Below, piece by piece: positions 1 through 12,346 of a stretch of 64,000 nt of DNA. The stretch comes from Durusdinium trenchii (lineage: Eukaryota; Sar; Dinophyceae; Suessiales; Symbiodiniaceae): contig CAXAMN010004047.1 of assembly GCA_963970005.1 (NCBI GenBank), positions 71,847 to 135,846 on the forward strand, given 5' to 3'. The notes beneath the pieces are model-generated. The model worked only from the letters and a program-made list of their open reading frames with translations. It made no database searches and was not told the DNA's origin. A program made the translations under genes and the position numbers. The number at the start of each line of letters is the position of its first letter. Positions within the stretch are counted from its first letter, which is position 1.

Positions 1-1180
1 TCGGCCCGCCCCTTTCGGCCGAACACCCCTGCCGCCGGCCACCTCGCCGGACGCCGAGGAGCCATTCCTTGGGCTTCCAGCTCCTGGCGAACGGTGGCTC
101 CCAGACCATGGTCAAGAAAGACTCATTGAAAGGGTTCTAGGGTGCTACTGGGCAGTGTGTTCTTTTCTTGGAAGGGTCTGCGATGGGTATGTGTGCCTAT
201 AAAGAATAGCCCATCCTTTTCCCGCTTCTGAATCGACTGCCATGCAAGCAGGGTCATTCTTTTGGAATGCCCATGGACCCCCGCATCTTCTTATCTTCAG
301 ACTTGAGACCGAGAAGCAAGCCGCAAAGCAAAGCGAAGAAAAGCAAAGATCGGTGATTCCTGTCCCCCTTCAGAGTTCTGAATGAGCCCACGCCACGCTC
401 TCGAGCCGGGGTCACTCGCACTAAGCAAACGTCCGTCCCAGCGGTCCCAGCAGGTCCCGTCCGTCCCAAAAGAGGTGTCCTTCAAGTGCTCATTCAACTC
501 CCGTTGGATACCTCGCACGGAGGCCCCGGCGCCGGATTTCAGACCAAGCTGTAGGCTGGTGACTTCTGATTCGCCCCACCGTGGGTCACCAGCGTGGCCA
601 AAAAAACACATACCATTGGCTCGTGGATTTTAAAAAGATCCATGGCAAGGACGTAGGTGTTTCTGCATGGAAAAACACCGATGCAAAGTTCAGTCAATTC
701 ATGTCAATTCCCTTCGTCTTCATGGCGTCTTCACAGGGTTTGGCGCCAAGATGCGTTGGTTGGAGGTCTCTTCCAAGATTCGTCTCACAGTTGCAGATCC
801 ATCGAGACGCACCACGCTGATCCAACCACCCGCAAAATGAGCATCTTCCTGGCCGTAGGAAGCTGCAGCAGGCAGTCATTTTATAACATGACATGTTATC
901 ACTATCCCGGAGAAAAAGACATGAACATCTCAATGATGTAAGATGCGGGTTCCAGTGCTGAGAAGGAATCCTTCACCTTCTTCAGCGAACCCTGCAGATG
1001 ATGAATCCGAAGAATAGGAATAGGCCAAGCTCCCCAACTGGTGCTTTTCCACAGGAAGCATGTCTACTATATAGTTGGGCCCATGATTCTCTCATCTTCC
1101 AGTCAAAGGGCGTCGCGCTCCGTCCGCGCGTCGCGGTCCGCACCTCTTCGAGCCATCCCAGTAAGGCACGAGTGCCTTCG
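1..1180. other. No gene supported
   Basis: Only short open frames without clear splice sites or codon bias are visible. A minus-strand stretch near 480-560 reads plausibly as protein, but I could not define its ends. Confidence 0.4.
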
Positions 1181-1598
1181 ATCAAATGCAGTCGGACTTC
1201 AGCACCTGCACGCCTCGGGTGGTGACACGTCGTCGCACGCAGCGTGGTGCGGACGGAGACCTCTGTGGGTCGGAAGAAACGTCCCAGGTCGCTGGAATGT
1301 GTCTGGAATGTCTAGGTTTTCCTTCTCCACTTTGGTCACTTCAGCATGTGGATCTTCCAAGAAAGCAGTTTCACATCTGTCGTTTGGATGGGTTGCCGTA
1401 TAGATGACAAAAACTGGCCTGCACATGTTGCACGCCATTTTCACCTCCAACGACTGGATGGGTTTCGCCGATGACCAGACGTTTCGCAATCTGCAATCAG
1501 ATTGGAAGATCTGCTCTGCTCCACCTCCCCAGGCACAGCTCCACCTTCCCCTTCCCTCCTTTTTCGCCTCTTGCGACACCAAGGCGCAGCCAGCCCAG

Positions 1599-1696
1599 GA
1601 GGTTGCTCCGCGGGTCCCGGGTCTCGGTGACCGCCAGCGCCGTGTCGTTGGGCCCCCGGCGGTGCGGCGGCGCCGGGAGCACCGTCCTCGTGGGCG
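1599..1696 (+). CDS. Candidate internal exon, unknown product
   Basis: Between a CAG|G acceptor and a possible G|GTTTT donor, one plus-strand frame has almost only G/C third positions and reads RVSVTASAVSLGP near its middle. The opposite strand is also partly open, so strand is not certain. The product is not recognised. Neighbouring supported exons lie on the minus strand, which lowers confidence. Confidence 0.32.
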
Positions 1697-1752
1697 GTTT
1701 TCACCACGCCGGCGGGGTTCGACGTTCTTCTGCCCGGGCGTTTTGGTTGTCG

Positions 1753-1854
1753 TATACCTGGATCTTCCAACTGCAGTCAGAATTTCTGCCTTTTCATCCA
1801 TAAAACCAGCTTAAAAGGCAGACATTTGGCATAGGTGGAAGATCCAGGTATATA
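1753..1854. repeat. Fold-back element, family R, full copy
   Basis: The left end TATACCTGGATCTTCCAACT is answered by an inverted right end (AGGTGGAAGATCCAGGTATA), and the inner part is also palindromic around CTGCCTTTT / AAAAGGCAG. A second copy lies at 8996-9060 and a half copy at 24302-24320. This has the form of a non-coding miniature inverted-repeat element. Confidence 0.7.
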
Positions 1855-2261
1855 GCTATATGATCTATATGGCGGATGGTATTTGGCGGAGAAGGGTTGG
1901 CCTATGCCCAATGGGAACTGATTGGCCTGCACATATTGGAAGCAGCTGGTACCATGAGCGAAGGCAACAAAAATGTGTTCCTCCAAATGTTTGGTCTGAC
2001 TATACTCCTGGCTTTAACAAACACGTCCAAGTCAGTTTACTCACAAAGAGACCTGTCCGACATGGCTCTGTGATCTCCACCAAGCTAGATTTTGGATAGT
2101 AAGCAACACTGTTGACCAAGCTTCAACATTGTCTTGCAATCAAATCCTACTTGTGGATTCTTCTTGCACAAGTTCTTTTTGTTTCCATCCCAAACCGGAG
2201 CTGAAACAGGCTGAACCCTCCGCTGTCCACGGTCTTCCAGCTGCCGCTGTCCGTTCATGGC

Positions 2262-5200
2262 CGGGCATCCAGCTCGGCCCCACCACGGCGTCCATGCCCG
2301 AGAAATCCTCGTTGCGCATCTTCGTGGGCAAGAGTTGCAAATATCGACTCCCGTCCTGGCCGCTGGCCGTTCCGCCCAAAGGACCGAACACCGCGACGGA
2401 CCGCGGGGGTGAGCGATAGACCAATCTGGCGGCTCGGTGTTTCCGGGTGAAATCGACCTGGGAAGGTCTGTTGTGCACGGTGCCATGCATGGCGCCATGC
2501 ATCTGCAAAAAGAATGTTGAAGAGATGGGCTGACAATCCAATGCCCCAAAAGGGCTTTGAAGAGTCCTGGATTCATTTTGATGACTCGGAACAAAACAGG
2601 TCGTCTCTGAACTCATCAACAGACTCTTGAAGTAATGTACAGGTACCGTCATGGGGAAATACGTCTGGTCTGCGTGTCGCTTGGAGAATGCGTCTCTCGG
2701 CTCCTGTGGTGGCCAACGATACTTCACATAGCCAGACTTGATGATGGCATCCACGTCCGGCAGAAGAATCTCGCTAATGCCTCGCAGAACGCGAGTGCCG
2801 CGCCGTGGCGCCCGTTGGTGCGCCTCCCCAGTGCACCTGGAACTTCCAATGAACGAAAACAAAACGGACCGGTTCGCCTTATTATTGCAAATGTCTAGAC
2901 GCGGAGTCTGGAGACATCTTCAGAGTTGAAGAGATATCTCCATTTCTCTGCGAAAACTCATTTCACCCACGAAACTTCGCCGCTTATAGTGTTCGGTTTT
3001 TCTCCTCCTAATCCCCTATCTTCCAGATCTGAATTCCCGATCTGTCCAGTGCGATGGAAGCGATGGAAGCGCTTGCCGCCGCTCCTGGCTTCGGCAGGTT
3101 CACAGAAGCCACCACATCTCCAGAGTTCAAGTCCAAGATCCTCACGACGAGCTCGCTCGGCTTCTTCTCGACGAGACGAGACGAGACAGGCCGCGTGGAG
3201 ACCCGTGTTTCACCGGAAATCCTTCGGTGGAAGTCAGGATTCAACTCCAAGAGCCCTGCCATCCCTAACTTCTCAAACCTGAGAAAGCTCAGGTATAGCG
3301 GAAAATCGACCACATGTTCAATGAACACTCCTTAGATCAACTCCGATCCAGTCTGGTCTTTATAGATCGATTTATAGCCACAAGTTGGCCGTTGGGTCGC
3401 CGCACAGCGGGTCGTTCGGTCGAGGGGCGGCTCGCCAGAGAGATCTGGATTGCTGTAGACGTGGAGGTGGAAATTGGGATCTTCATACTCCTGAAGACGG
3501 CTTGGAAAAGGGTCGAAGCTGTTTTTGTTGGGGGGTTCCAAGAGGTCAAACGAACGTTGTTGGAGTTCACTGTGAGACATGGACACCAAAGACCGCCCCC
3601 GAAACAGAAACTGTCCAGCGAGAGGAATCCTTCGGGATGACTGGAAAGGGTGTTTTGAAAACACCGTCGACATTGGAGTGACGGTCGCTGTGATACAGTC
3701 GGCAGCGACAGTCACTCACTCAGCCCGAAATTCCGATTTGCTCAGTCTCATTCTGAACCAAGCCCTCTGGCCTCCAGCTTGGAACGAACCAGGAACTATA
3801 GACAACTGACATGAATTTGTCAGAAGATTGCATGCTTCACAGCATTTCGCCACGTTCGAACCTGGTTGAGATCTCAACTGCTCAGAACATAGTGGCAGGA
3901 CCGTTGTCGTTCTGCCCTGAAAACGCATTCGCCCGCCTCCATCTTCTCGGGGACGACTGAGAAGAGCTGCCAATCACCTTGAGATCTCGCGATTTCGCGC
4001 GGACCGATGAACAATTACCATGAGGAGGACTTGGCAAAACGTTGTTCTTTTCCTCTCCAGTTCGTCATTGAAGAGCAAATGGCCGTCGTTTCTGCTCGCC
4101 ACATGGGATTCAGGAGGGCCACTTCCCCTCCGCCGAGCTGCCCAAGAGCAGGAACTCTTCTAAACCGTTGAGTCGAATGAGCTCCTGAAGCTTCACCGAT
4201 TCGACGAATCATTCGTGACATCATGGTCACTCCCGATAGATTGAACAGTAACGAGAAGATCAGAACATGGCTAGCCAGTGTCTGTGGAGAAATCGCTCTT
4301 GTGGTGGGCCACAACCATGCATGATGTCATCATAGGAGTCTTTTCATCGTCATAGGAGTCCATGCTCAATTCGCCTTGAATCTGGCTCCCTCGATATCCC
4401 TCCCCAGGGCTCCAGTCGTACCTCCTCAGAAGGTATTTTGGACACTCCAAACCCACCCCAAACACCTTCTCAGAAGGTACGATTGGGGGCCCATAGATTC
4501 AGTATACGAACAAACACTGCCCTGACCGCCGCTCGCGATCCGACTCCAACTCTCCCAGAGACCGAGACCGCTCCATGTCGTGTTTTCCACGGTGGACCGT
4601 TTGAACGTTTGGATGTTGAGGACGTGGAGGACGTGTCTCCCTCTTGCAATGAACGAAGATGAAGGAAACGCCGCAGAGCAGCAGAAGCTGCAGCTGGGCA
4701 ATGAGGCTTAGAGTGATGACTAGTGGCAGCCAAGGGTCTACTAAACTCCAGGTCATCAGCATGGAATTCACATTGTTCCAATATCCTTGGCCCGAGCTGT
4801 GTTGGCCGAAGAGGCAACGAATGTCACCGGATTTGCATTGGATGATCGCCACGGTGGTCAAGGGTGAAGGTCTTCCCACGAACGGCTGCTCGAACTTAAG
4901 AGTCGATGCATTTTCTACCCCAGTTTCGACGTTTTTGGGCGAAAACCGAAGGAAGGAACAATGGGCACCGGCACTTCAGTGGACAACATGAACACATCAA
5001 ACAAATCCAAAAACCCGGTGTTTTTCGGGGTGCCAACTTGTTGCTGGGCGAATCCCTCGCGTCCGGCGTTTCGTTTCCGGTCTCATCCGCGGGACTTCTC
5101 TGAGTGATGGGATCTCGGAGTTCTCTCCAGCCACCCCAGACGGGGACATCAAAGTAGAGCCGGAAGGGATCATAGCCTCTCGGTTCGGCTAGAGAAGAAC

Positions 5201-5537
5201 ACACTCGGTTTGGGCTTTGGGAGGTGACTTTAAGGCTTTGGTATCTATACTTGGGTAGGGTATCGATATATTAAGGAGAAATAACAAGTAAATTGCTCCT
5301 TCAGATGACCCTTTCTGACTCTTCACAACTCACCTTTGGTGGAAAACACAACTTGATCTTCCTGTTCCAAAACTGTTCAGACCTCTTGTTGCACCTGACC
5401 AGTCAATCACCGGAGAAGACCGATGTTCGCTTCGGTCCCGCCTGCCACCGGCAGCAAGGTCGCCTGAGGCGAGACTCCAGGCTCAGCCATGACTCGGTCC
5501 ACGTGCGGTGCGGCGGTGCCGATGCCAAGGGCGTCAG
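2262..5537 (-). CDS. Multi-exon minus-strand gene, function unknown
   Basis: Five or six coding blocks share this strand; whether they form one gene is inferred. 5537-5411 sits between TTCAG| and |GTGATT and reads GIGTAAPHVDRVMAEPGVSP, with G/C-rich third positions. About 4860-4640 encodes a possible membrane span (LVITLSLIAQLQLLLLCGVS). About 3597-3386 contains SFDLLEPPNKNSFDPFPSRL. About 3172-3022 contains VVRILDLNSGDVVASVNLP, beta-propeller-like in flavour. 2836-2625, after TTCCAG|, contains ILLPDVDAIIKSGYVKYRWP. 2457-2262, after TTCCCAG|, contains TKMRNEDFSGMDAVVGPSWM. A fold-back repeat (4405-4494) lies in the first part. A membrane-anchored protein with a large soluble part is possible. 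I do not recognise the family, and exon ends other than those with splice motifs given are approximate. Confidence 0.5.
4405..4494. repeat. Fold-back element, family F, copy 1
   Basis: The left arm GGGCTCCAGTCGTACCTCCT and an inverted right arm ending AAGGTACGATTGGGGGCCC enclose a spacer with AAACCCACCCCAAACACC. Related copies lie at 6372-6477, 45269-45316, 51184-51271, 52801-52890 and 55446-55547. It has no coding capacity and sits in what looks like intronic DNA. Confidence 0.75.
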
Positions 5538-6259
5538 CTGAACTCGCTCCTTCGCTCCTTTCTTGAATCCATGTGGATCTGTGGGTTCATGAGGTGTGAA
5601 GAACGGAGATCTATTTGAGTTTGTATGTGGATGAAAGGTGACCAAAACGAGGTGGAAGTACAGGTGGAAGTACAGCTGGTTCTGGGTTTGTCTAATCCTG
5701 TATGTGTTTCTGTTACGTATGAGATAGTTGGAAGTGAAAACAGTCACGGCCACACATGCCTGCATATTTGATTTGTTTTGGGATTGTATTCTTTTGTGCC
5801 CGACATGTATCTGCAAGTTATTGCAAGCCTGCTGACGTGCTTCTTGTGCTCAATCTTTGTGAAACTTCTCTGGATCCCCTTTAGGGACAGAGGGCACGAA
5901 ATACTGAGCCAAGGAGATGCAGTATGTATATGCGAAGACTTGGGGGATGCGACGGCTTAGTGAGACGATTCTGGCGACCAAAGATTTGTGACAAACTCCC
6001 AAGAGTTCTCAAAGATTGCATTTATTCACCCCACTTCAGAGGGTTGCGACCTTCGAAGAGACCTTCGTCAACTTTGACGCATCGTGGCGAGCCATGACAT
6101 CACTGACATGACAAATGCACGCACACGCTGACCCTCAAAGAGACGGATCTTGGAAGGATGTCGCACCTCGAGTCCTGCCCTCTGCGCTGGGGGTCGCTTT
6201 GTTACGTGGCGGCGCGGCGCGGTGTGGTCGCGTGTCGCGCGTCGAGCCAGGTGCAGCAC

Positions 6260-8172
6260 CAAGGATGTGGGCGCTGGAGTGCCAAAAGACATCCTGCCGA
6301 CAGTGCACGGTGCCACATGAACGTCTGCCAAAACGTCCTGTCAAGTAGACGAACATATGATTTAGCAACCCCTAGGGATCCAAGTACGTCCTCAGAAGGT
6401 ACTTGGACCCTCCAAACCGACATAAACAGTTTCCAATCACCTTCTGGCAAGGTACCAAGGTACTTGGATCTCTAGGGAACGTTCTTGCTTTTGAGCGTTC
6501 TCTATCGCTTTGCTTCGCCCAATTCCTGAAAAAATCATACCACATCATGCCACTCTTGACGAAATGAGTCATTGCTGGAGGTGGCTTGTGGTGGTTCAAA
6601 GGTTCGCTGAAGGGATTCACAGGTGGCAATTGCATGGTTCCTTTTTTACAGCCCATTTTGGAAGATCGAAGCCCCTTCTGTGACTGTAAAAACATCTAAA
6701 TCCAAGTAATATCGCCCTATATAGGTCACTGCACTTGTCCGTCACCCCACGCGAGGGGAGTGAATGCTCCGCACGAAGCCCAAACGCGGGAGAGCGCGGC
6801 ATATGCGCGCGGTGCAGCGCCGTGCAGCGCAGCGCCTGGCCCTGGGGATGATCGAACTTCAGAAGTTCCATGCGGCAACTGCCTTCCAAAGGCCTCGTGG
6901 AGACGTCTCGACCGAGACCCGGACGGATGCGCCACAGAAGATTAATCTCCCAAGACGGGGTGGTGTTTGGTCCCAGCCAGTGAGTGGATGTGACAGGGGC
7001 ACCCCGACTTCCTCCAAGTTCGGCACCCCTTTGATCCCCTTTGTGACTCCTGGTAGTTATAGAGACTTGTTACTGTACGCTGCTACGTATGCTTTAACAG
7101 TGGACGTCACCAGGCAGATGATGTTGCAATTTCGGCGGGGCCTCGTGAGGTCCCAAAGCACACTCGTCTCATCCACCTCCAGCTCATCCTGGAGACGCCA
7201 AAACCACCGGCTCGGGCAGCAAACCCGGAGAGGGACGAACGACAAGACACACGCCCGGCCAAGCGTTCTTGGGAGACTCGACATCTGGACACATCTGGAC
7301 GCAACTCGTCTCAAGCGCAATTCTGTGACGTCCCGTTCGGTTCGTGTCCGATCGTTCAATAGTAGTAAGGCCAGGAGCCCCGTTCGTAGCGTCCGAAAGG
7401 CTCCCATGTTTTGGAGACATCTTTCAAGCCACAAAAATCATTCTCAGCGGCTAAACCGGTTGATCAAGCTTGGGAGCGCCCACGTGCAAAGATCCGGCAT
7501 GCGCCTCCTCAATGTCTGCGACCACACATTGTTTCAGCGATTCCACCGTCTCTTTGTAGATCACCTGTGCGGTCTGTGCGGGGCTCTTCGGATTTCATCG
7601 ATTACCATGTGCATGACTCTCATCGGAAGAGACATCTTTGGGGCAACCCTATGAACATCACTCTGTTGTGTCAATTTCTTTGTCGGGATCGTCCATACCC
7701 AAACGGTCGACCAAACGGGTATCAATCTGCTCGAACCGCTGGAGGGATGTTGGAGGTTGTACAGCTTAGGTGCTTAGATGTGCTTAGTATGCCACCTGGA
7801 AAAACGCCAACAAATCCCTTTGTTTCCTGGTTTGATCATCAAATCTGTTTCAGAACTTTAAGAATTGAGTTCTTTTTTATGTATCTATATATCTTCCCAC
7901 AATGCACAACTCTATATCTTTTTGCTTTGATAGATGAACACGTCGACATTTTGCACACTTGAAAAATCATATGGCCATGCAGTTTGACCTCTAAACAATC
8001 CATTTCTATCAAACCCAAAAAGTTCACGCCATATTGAAGTCTTTGCCACGTTCTGGATGTGACCTCCTCGTGTTTTTATGGCTACTAAGCTACTCCTCTC
8101 CATGTCGCTGCGAGCTCGTCGCCGGCCTTGGCCACGATGGCGGACTCGGCCAAGCCTTTGGAAATCGACATC
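6260..8172 (-). CDS. Threonyl-tRNA synthetase, TGS and editing-domain exons
   Basis: Cytosolic-type ThrRS attaches threonine to its tRNA; its N-terminal TGS domain is followed by an editing domain with an HxxxH motif. Three exons fit. 8172 to about 8127 reads MSISKGLAESAIVAK, the end of the TGS domain, and may use a GC or GA donor. 7188-7111, between CTCCAG| and |GTGACG, contains ETSVLWDLTRP, like the WDLxRP segment of eukaryotic ThrRS. 6293-6260, between GGCAG| and |GTGCTG, reads DVFWHSSAHILG, the diagnostic editing-domain start with HSSAH; it is only 34 nt. Phases at 7188, 7111 and 6293 are all zero. A short linking exon between 7111 and 6293 is probably missing from this model. I could not find the catalytic core further downstream (lower coordinates), so this is either a gene with long introns or a partial copy. 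AlaRS also has an HxxxH editing motif, but the WDLTRP and SKGLAES segments favour ThrRS. Confidence 0.75.
6372..6477. repeat. Fold-back element, family F, copy 2
   Basis: It runs from CTAGGGATCCAAGTACGTCC to the inverted end ACTTGGATCTCTAGGG, with the typical AAGGTACTTGG motif inside. It lies within an intron or just upstream of the 6.3-kb ThrRS exon. Confidence 0.75.
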
Positions 8173-8995
8173 CTCGGACGCGTTCCGCGGCATTCGGCGC
8201 TCGGCGGTCGGCTGCCTCGGCCTGCTGCAAACAGGCCGGCATGCGCCAGGGCTCAGGGTGTTTCCCATGTCGCTGGCAATTTCTCAGAAACCGTTCCGCT
8301 CTTTTCGTTGCAGCGCGACTCCATCACCGAGCCGCGCGATATCCATGGGGCTTGTCTCGAAGGCCTGGGCAGGTCACGGCCGGGTCGTGGGTCCTTTTCA
8401 CCCGGTTTGGGTAGGCGAAGGCGGCGAAGCCGCTGCTCATCTCGTGTGATCTGGTGAGTCCTCTGGTCTGTGAAAACACACGCGCCGCGAGTGATATGAT
8501 ATGATCCCATGGGGAAAGAGACGAGGAAGTGCTGTTTTCGTGTTTTTTTTGTCTTTTCGTTGTTCTTCTCGTCTCACATCATCTCGCCTTGCCATCTTTC
8601 ACCGTGCCATCTGGGAGCTCGATCTGGCGCAGAAAGGAAGGGAAATGGATGGACTTGGGATTCTTATTGTTGTTTTTTTGCGAAAAAACTGGCAAGGGTC
8701 TTGACCTTCTCTTTTTTCCAGGTACTTTTGATCTGAAAAACTCGACTATCAAATACTATCAAAGGTTGAAACTCGCAATGAAGGGCTGATCCTCGCGCGA
8801 TTTCGAGGAATTCGGCTGATCCATGCTGATCAACTGAGTCTGTTTTACTGGTCCTGCGGCCCTGCCTTGATGTCTTTTCGGGGCTTTCCGGAGAGACCTG
8901 ACGTGTACTTTGCATAGAGCTTGTCCCAGACCTGGCGACGGAGCGGGTTTAGCCAAATTCGGTGTTGAGGGAAGAGTCTGACGAAAGGACAACAC

Positions 8996-9060
8996 ATATA
9001 CCTGCCAAAAGGCAGAAATTCTGCACATGCAGTTGGAAGATCTAAGTATATAATACCTGG
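8996..9060. repeat. Fold-back element, family R, second copy
   Basis: In reverse orientation it matches 1753-1791: GCAGTTGGAAGATCTAAGTA is the counterpart of the ATCTTCCAACTGC end, and AAAAGGCAGAAATTCTG matches the inner arm. Confidence 0.6.
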
Positions 9061-10226
9061 ACCATCCAATGGGTGTCCAATGCAAATCGCTCCAGCCAGG
9101 ACACTCGGAAAGTCGCATGGTCCTGGTACACACCTTTGTTCGGCCCTTTGTTCCGCGGTCCCCGTGATCCACGCGGCGTCGGCGGAAACAGACCGGATGC
9201 GGTCTGTTTCCGGCGGCCTCCAGGCGATGTTTGATGTAGGGCGCGGCCTTTTGGACTTTGAACCTTGGGCTGTCTGCAGCTGGATGGTCTGGAGTTCCCA
9301 AGTGAGTGGTCTGGGACAGGGGGGTTCCTTACTAACCTCTTAGAGTTCAGCACCCAACTCCATGGAACATGCTTTTGACTTGGGAAACAACACATGAGTT
9401 CGATGTCCCTTTTGACTTCGGACTGGTCGAAACATGTTCCTTTCCGTCCTTCGCCACGAATCCACCTGAACCCGTTTGCAGCCCCCGCTCGCCCTCGAAC
9501 TTCCCCGTCTCGCCAATCCTGCGGAGCAGTGCGACGGACCCGTCCGGGTAGCGGACCGGTCGCAAGGACGAGCAGAATCTGCGTCAGGGAACCGGTCGAC
9601 AGGTTAAGTGACCTGAACGTTCGGACCCGGAACTCCTGGGGTACCGAACTGGGATAGTCGAACGTTCGGGTCCTGACCCACCTCTGTTGGAATTGCTCTA
9701 TCCCAGACACGACCTGTCTGGCACGACCAGTCAACCACCCCCGCCTGAGGGCAGTCCGGACTGGCAGTCCCCAGACTCGTGTCTGGCAGTCCCATGGGGA
9801 GGGTCCAAGTGATGAAACCGGGAAACAAATACCATCCGAATCCCTGTTGTTGCTCATCTCCCCCGGTCGTTTTGCTTGCTTCGGAATCAGCTTCAAGCAC
9901 GGCCCAAATTGGTGGGCCGTCTCTCCTGGGACCGCCTCCAGCAAACGCACGCTTCCCGGCCGCCGCGGCCATGGCGCACCCTCCGTCGATCGTGTGGCGC
10001 AGGCTCCGCTCGGTCGGTGCTGTCCGGTCAGGCCACGGTGTCGCTGTGTCGGCGGTTTCGGTTGATGGTCGGTCGCTTTCTGCGGCGTTTGGGCGTCCAA
10101 AACTGCTACACAGCTTCGGTGGTGCGCAGGCAGAACGACGGCATACGCGGCGACGCCCACGGCGGTGTGAGATGCGATGGCCGTCTCGCCATCTGTTTCA
10201 CCAACCGACCAGTGAAGACCTCCCAA
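9042..10226 (-). other. Long open frame, probably not one gene
   Basis: A 394-codon frame is open here, longer than usual for chance. Its composition is arginine-, proline- and glycine-rich and the opposite strand is open too, so I do not call it as one protein. In a different minus-strand frame, about 9263-9180 after CCAAG|, RFKVQKAAPYIKHRLEAAGN looks like a true short exon. It lies upstream of the ThrRS exons, to which it could belong. Confidence 0.2.
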
Positions 10227-10574
10227 GTTCGGTCATTTTTCCCCTCGTCCGCGATCGTTTTTGGGTGCACCAGCCCACGGGCAGCGAACACTGTGCCTCG
10301 AGGTGCACTTCACACGATCATTCGGAACTCTATGAACTCATTGGCGAAGTTCTGTCGACTGACAAATTATATATATAGAGAATGCGAACAGCTTTTTCGC
10401 AGGGGCACATGAAAGCGGAGAAAAACGGAACGGAAACATCATGGTACCAGACCACGAAATCAATCCCGCAGCTTTCTTGTGAAGAACCAAACCACGGCTT
10501 GACCGCTTGAGCCGAGCCCAGTGGAGCTGCTGACCCTGCCCCTGCGTACCGGCCACTCTACGATAGAAAACGCA

Positions 10575-11583
10575 TCACAGGGAGGCTTTGTAGGCTTCCA
10601 TCTTTTCCTGAGTGCTGGAGCTGACATGTCAGTTCAAGTACCAAACACATCCAACACAGTCTTCTAAAGAATATAGAGATGTTCAAGCCTTCAAGCAGGC
10701 ACAAGTGTTCCAAATGAAGACACGGATCGACATACTCAGCCTTCAGCTTAGCAGCCTTTGTCTCCTTGGTGGGTGCTGATGAACAGTTCGATGTTTATTG
10801 TTAACACCCTGTGGCTTTCTCGGAATCCATGTAGCTTGACTGTGAAAGTGCTCTCACATGCTCTCCACCGCAAAGTAGAAAACGGATTCACTCCACTGAA
10901 TACACAGGCACGATCACAGTGCGGCTAAGACTCATATGGCTTCTTCTTAGCAGCTGCCAGCTTGTTCCACTGTGCACCTCCCTCTTTCAAGACCTCTGTA
11001 ACTTTGTGGTCTTTGGGCAAAGACTTGACGATCTTCGCACGGTTGTCTGCCATAAACAACAGGAAGCCAGACAAGGGTCTCTTTGGCATGTTAGGATCTC
11101 GTGCAGCCTTCTTGGAAACGCGCTTTTGTTTCCTTTGTACAACGCCCCCTGCTGCTTTGAAGGCCGCCATTTCCTTGTCAAAGACAGCCTTGGCTTTGGC
11201 GTATGCCATTTGATACGGCTTCTTCTTGGCAGCTGAGAGTGCATTCCACTGTTTGCCGGCTTCCTTGGCAACGTCTGCCACGGAGTTCGTGCCTACCTTC
11301 TTCACAATGGTTGCCCGGTTGTCGTTCAACCAACCTTGGACTTGAAGAGCGTGCAATCTTGGCATCGTGGCTCGTATCATGGCAGAATGCATGAGGCATA
11401 CACAGAACGTCAGCCAAGCAACCCATGTAGGCAGTACCCGGTCTTTTTGGAGGTACCAAGTCTCCACTATCACCTGAAGGATGAAGTGGTCAAAAGAGGG
11501 ATCCAAAAACACTTTGGGGACACTCAAGCATGCGTCTGTTGAGAGATAAACCTTAGCTCCAAACTGCTCGTTTTCTTGGCCAT
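10575..11583 (-). CDS. Two-box HMG protein, copy 1
   Basis: Predicted product of 178 residues with two HMG boxes, an abundant non-sequence-specific DNA-bending protein expected in dinoflagellate chromatin. Exons: 11583-11565 (MAKKTS; start codon in the context GCCACCATGG), 11473-11423, 11334-10934, 10764-10732, 10607-10575. Junctions keep frame: GT-AG (91 nt), GT-AG (88 nt), GA-AG (169 nt), GT-AG (124 nt). Box A runs from VPPKRPGTAYM across the second intron to GWLNDNR and on to KKKPYQMAYAKAKAVF. Box B starts DPNMPKRPLSGFLLFMADNR. Its third helix is finished by two 33-nt exons, ETKAAKLKAEY and EKMEAYKASL plus stop. Without these, box B would end early at a TAG within the GA-donor intron. The linker is basic (RKQKRVSKKAARD). 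The exact first donor was chosen because it is the only GT site giving the right phase. Confidence 0.9.
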
Positions 11584-12346
11584 GGTGGCCACACGACTCT
11601 CCACTGGCATGGTCTGCAAGAAGCACTGCATGGAGCAACCCATGAAGAGAATCAAGAGCCTTGTGGCAAGATGTGGCAAGGCAAAGGCTACTCTACATGA
11701 GACTCTTGTCAACATTTGGATTGACTTGTTGTTAAGAAGATTGCAGGGAATTTGCCGAGCAACAGTGAACGGATGGGAGCCATTCTGCCCATTGCTATCT
11801 CCAATCACACGTGAGCCACTGGGAATAGCGAATGACCCTTGAGCCGCTTCTGCGGAGGTCAAGACCTGCTGAGTGTGAGCAGTGCTTTGAGCCAGGCACC
11901 TGGTGGCAGGGATCTTCAACATCTGGCGCAAACCAGAAAAGGGACACGATTCTTTAGGTTGGAGGCCAGTGCTTTCAGACACGATCCTCTCCTCTCCTTT
12001 CAGCGGGCGATTCTTTTTTCACACGAGAGACCAGGTGCCCCACACAGCGTGGAGAGACCACGCGGCTGTGTATCTGGTGGGAACGTCTCGGATGATCCTG
12101 TTTGTATCGTCTGTCAGCGACAAATTAGGGACATTGATGGCACAAGACAGAAAAGCTGGGGATAGCTGGGGCCCAGCTTTGAAGTATGTCTTGGCGACAT
12201 TGAAGAAGTGGCATATTCTGCAGTGTTTGGAAACCACAATTCTTGATTCTATAGGACTTCAGGTAAAGTAGTTGCCAAAAGATGTTTTTGTGCTTTTACC
12301 AGGGTCACCCATACCCCTGCTCGCCACTCTATTACAATATAACGCA

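Noticed and set aside
6764-7654. 296-codon plus-strand frame
   Set aside because: It is antisense to the ThrRS exon at 7188-7111 and has a random-like composition.
10925-11638. A single 237-codon frame read straight through copy 1 of the HMG gene
   Set aside because: Its first part reads through two introns; splicing restores a normal HMG box A, and box B continues into two short downstream exons.
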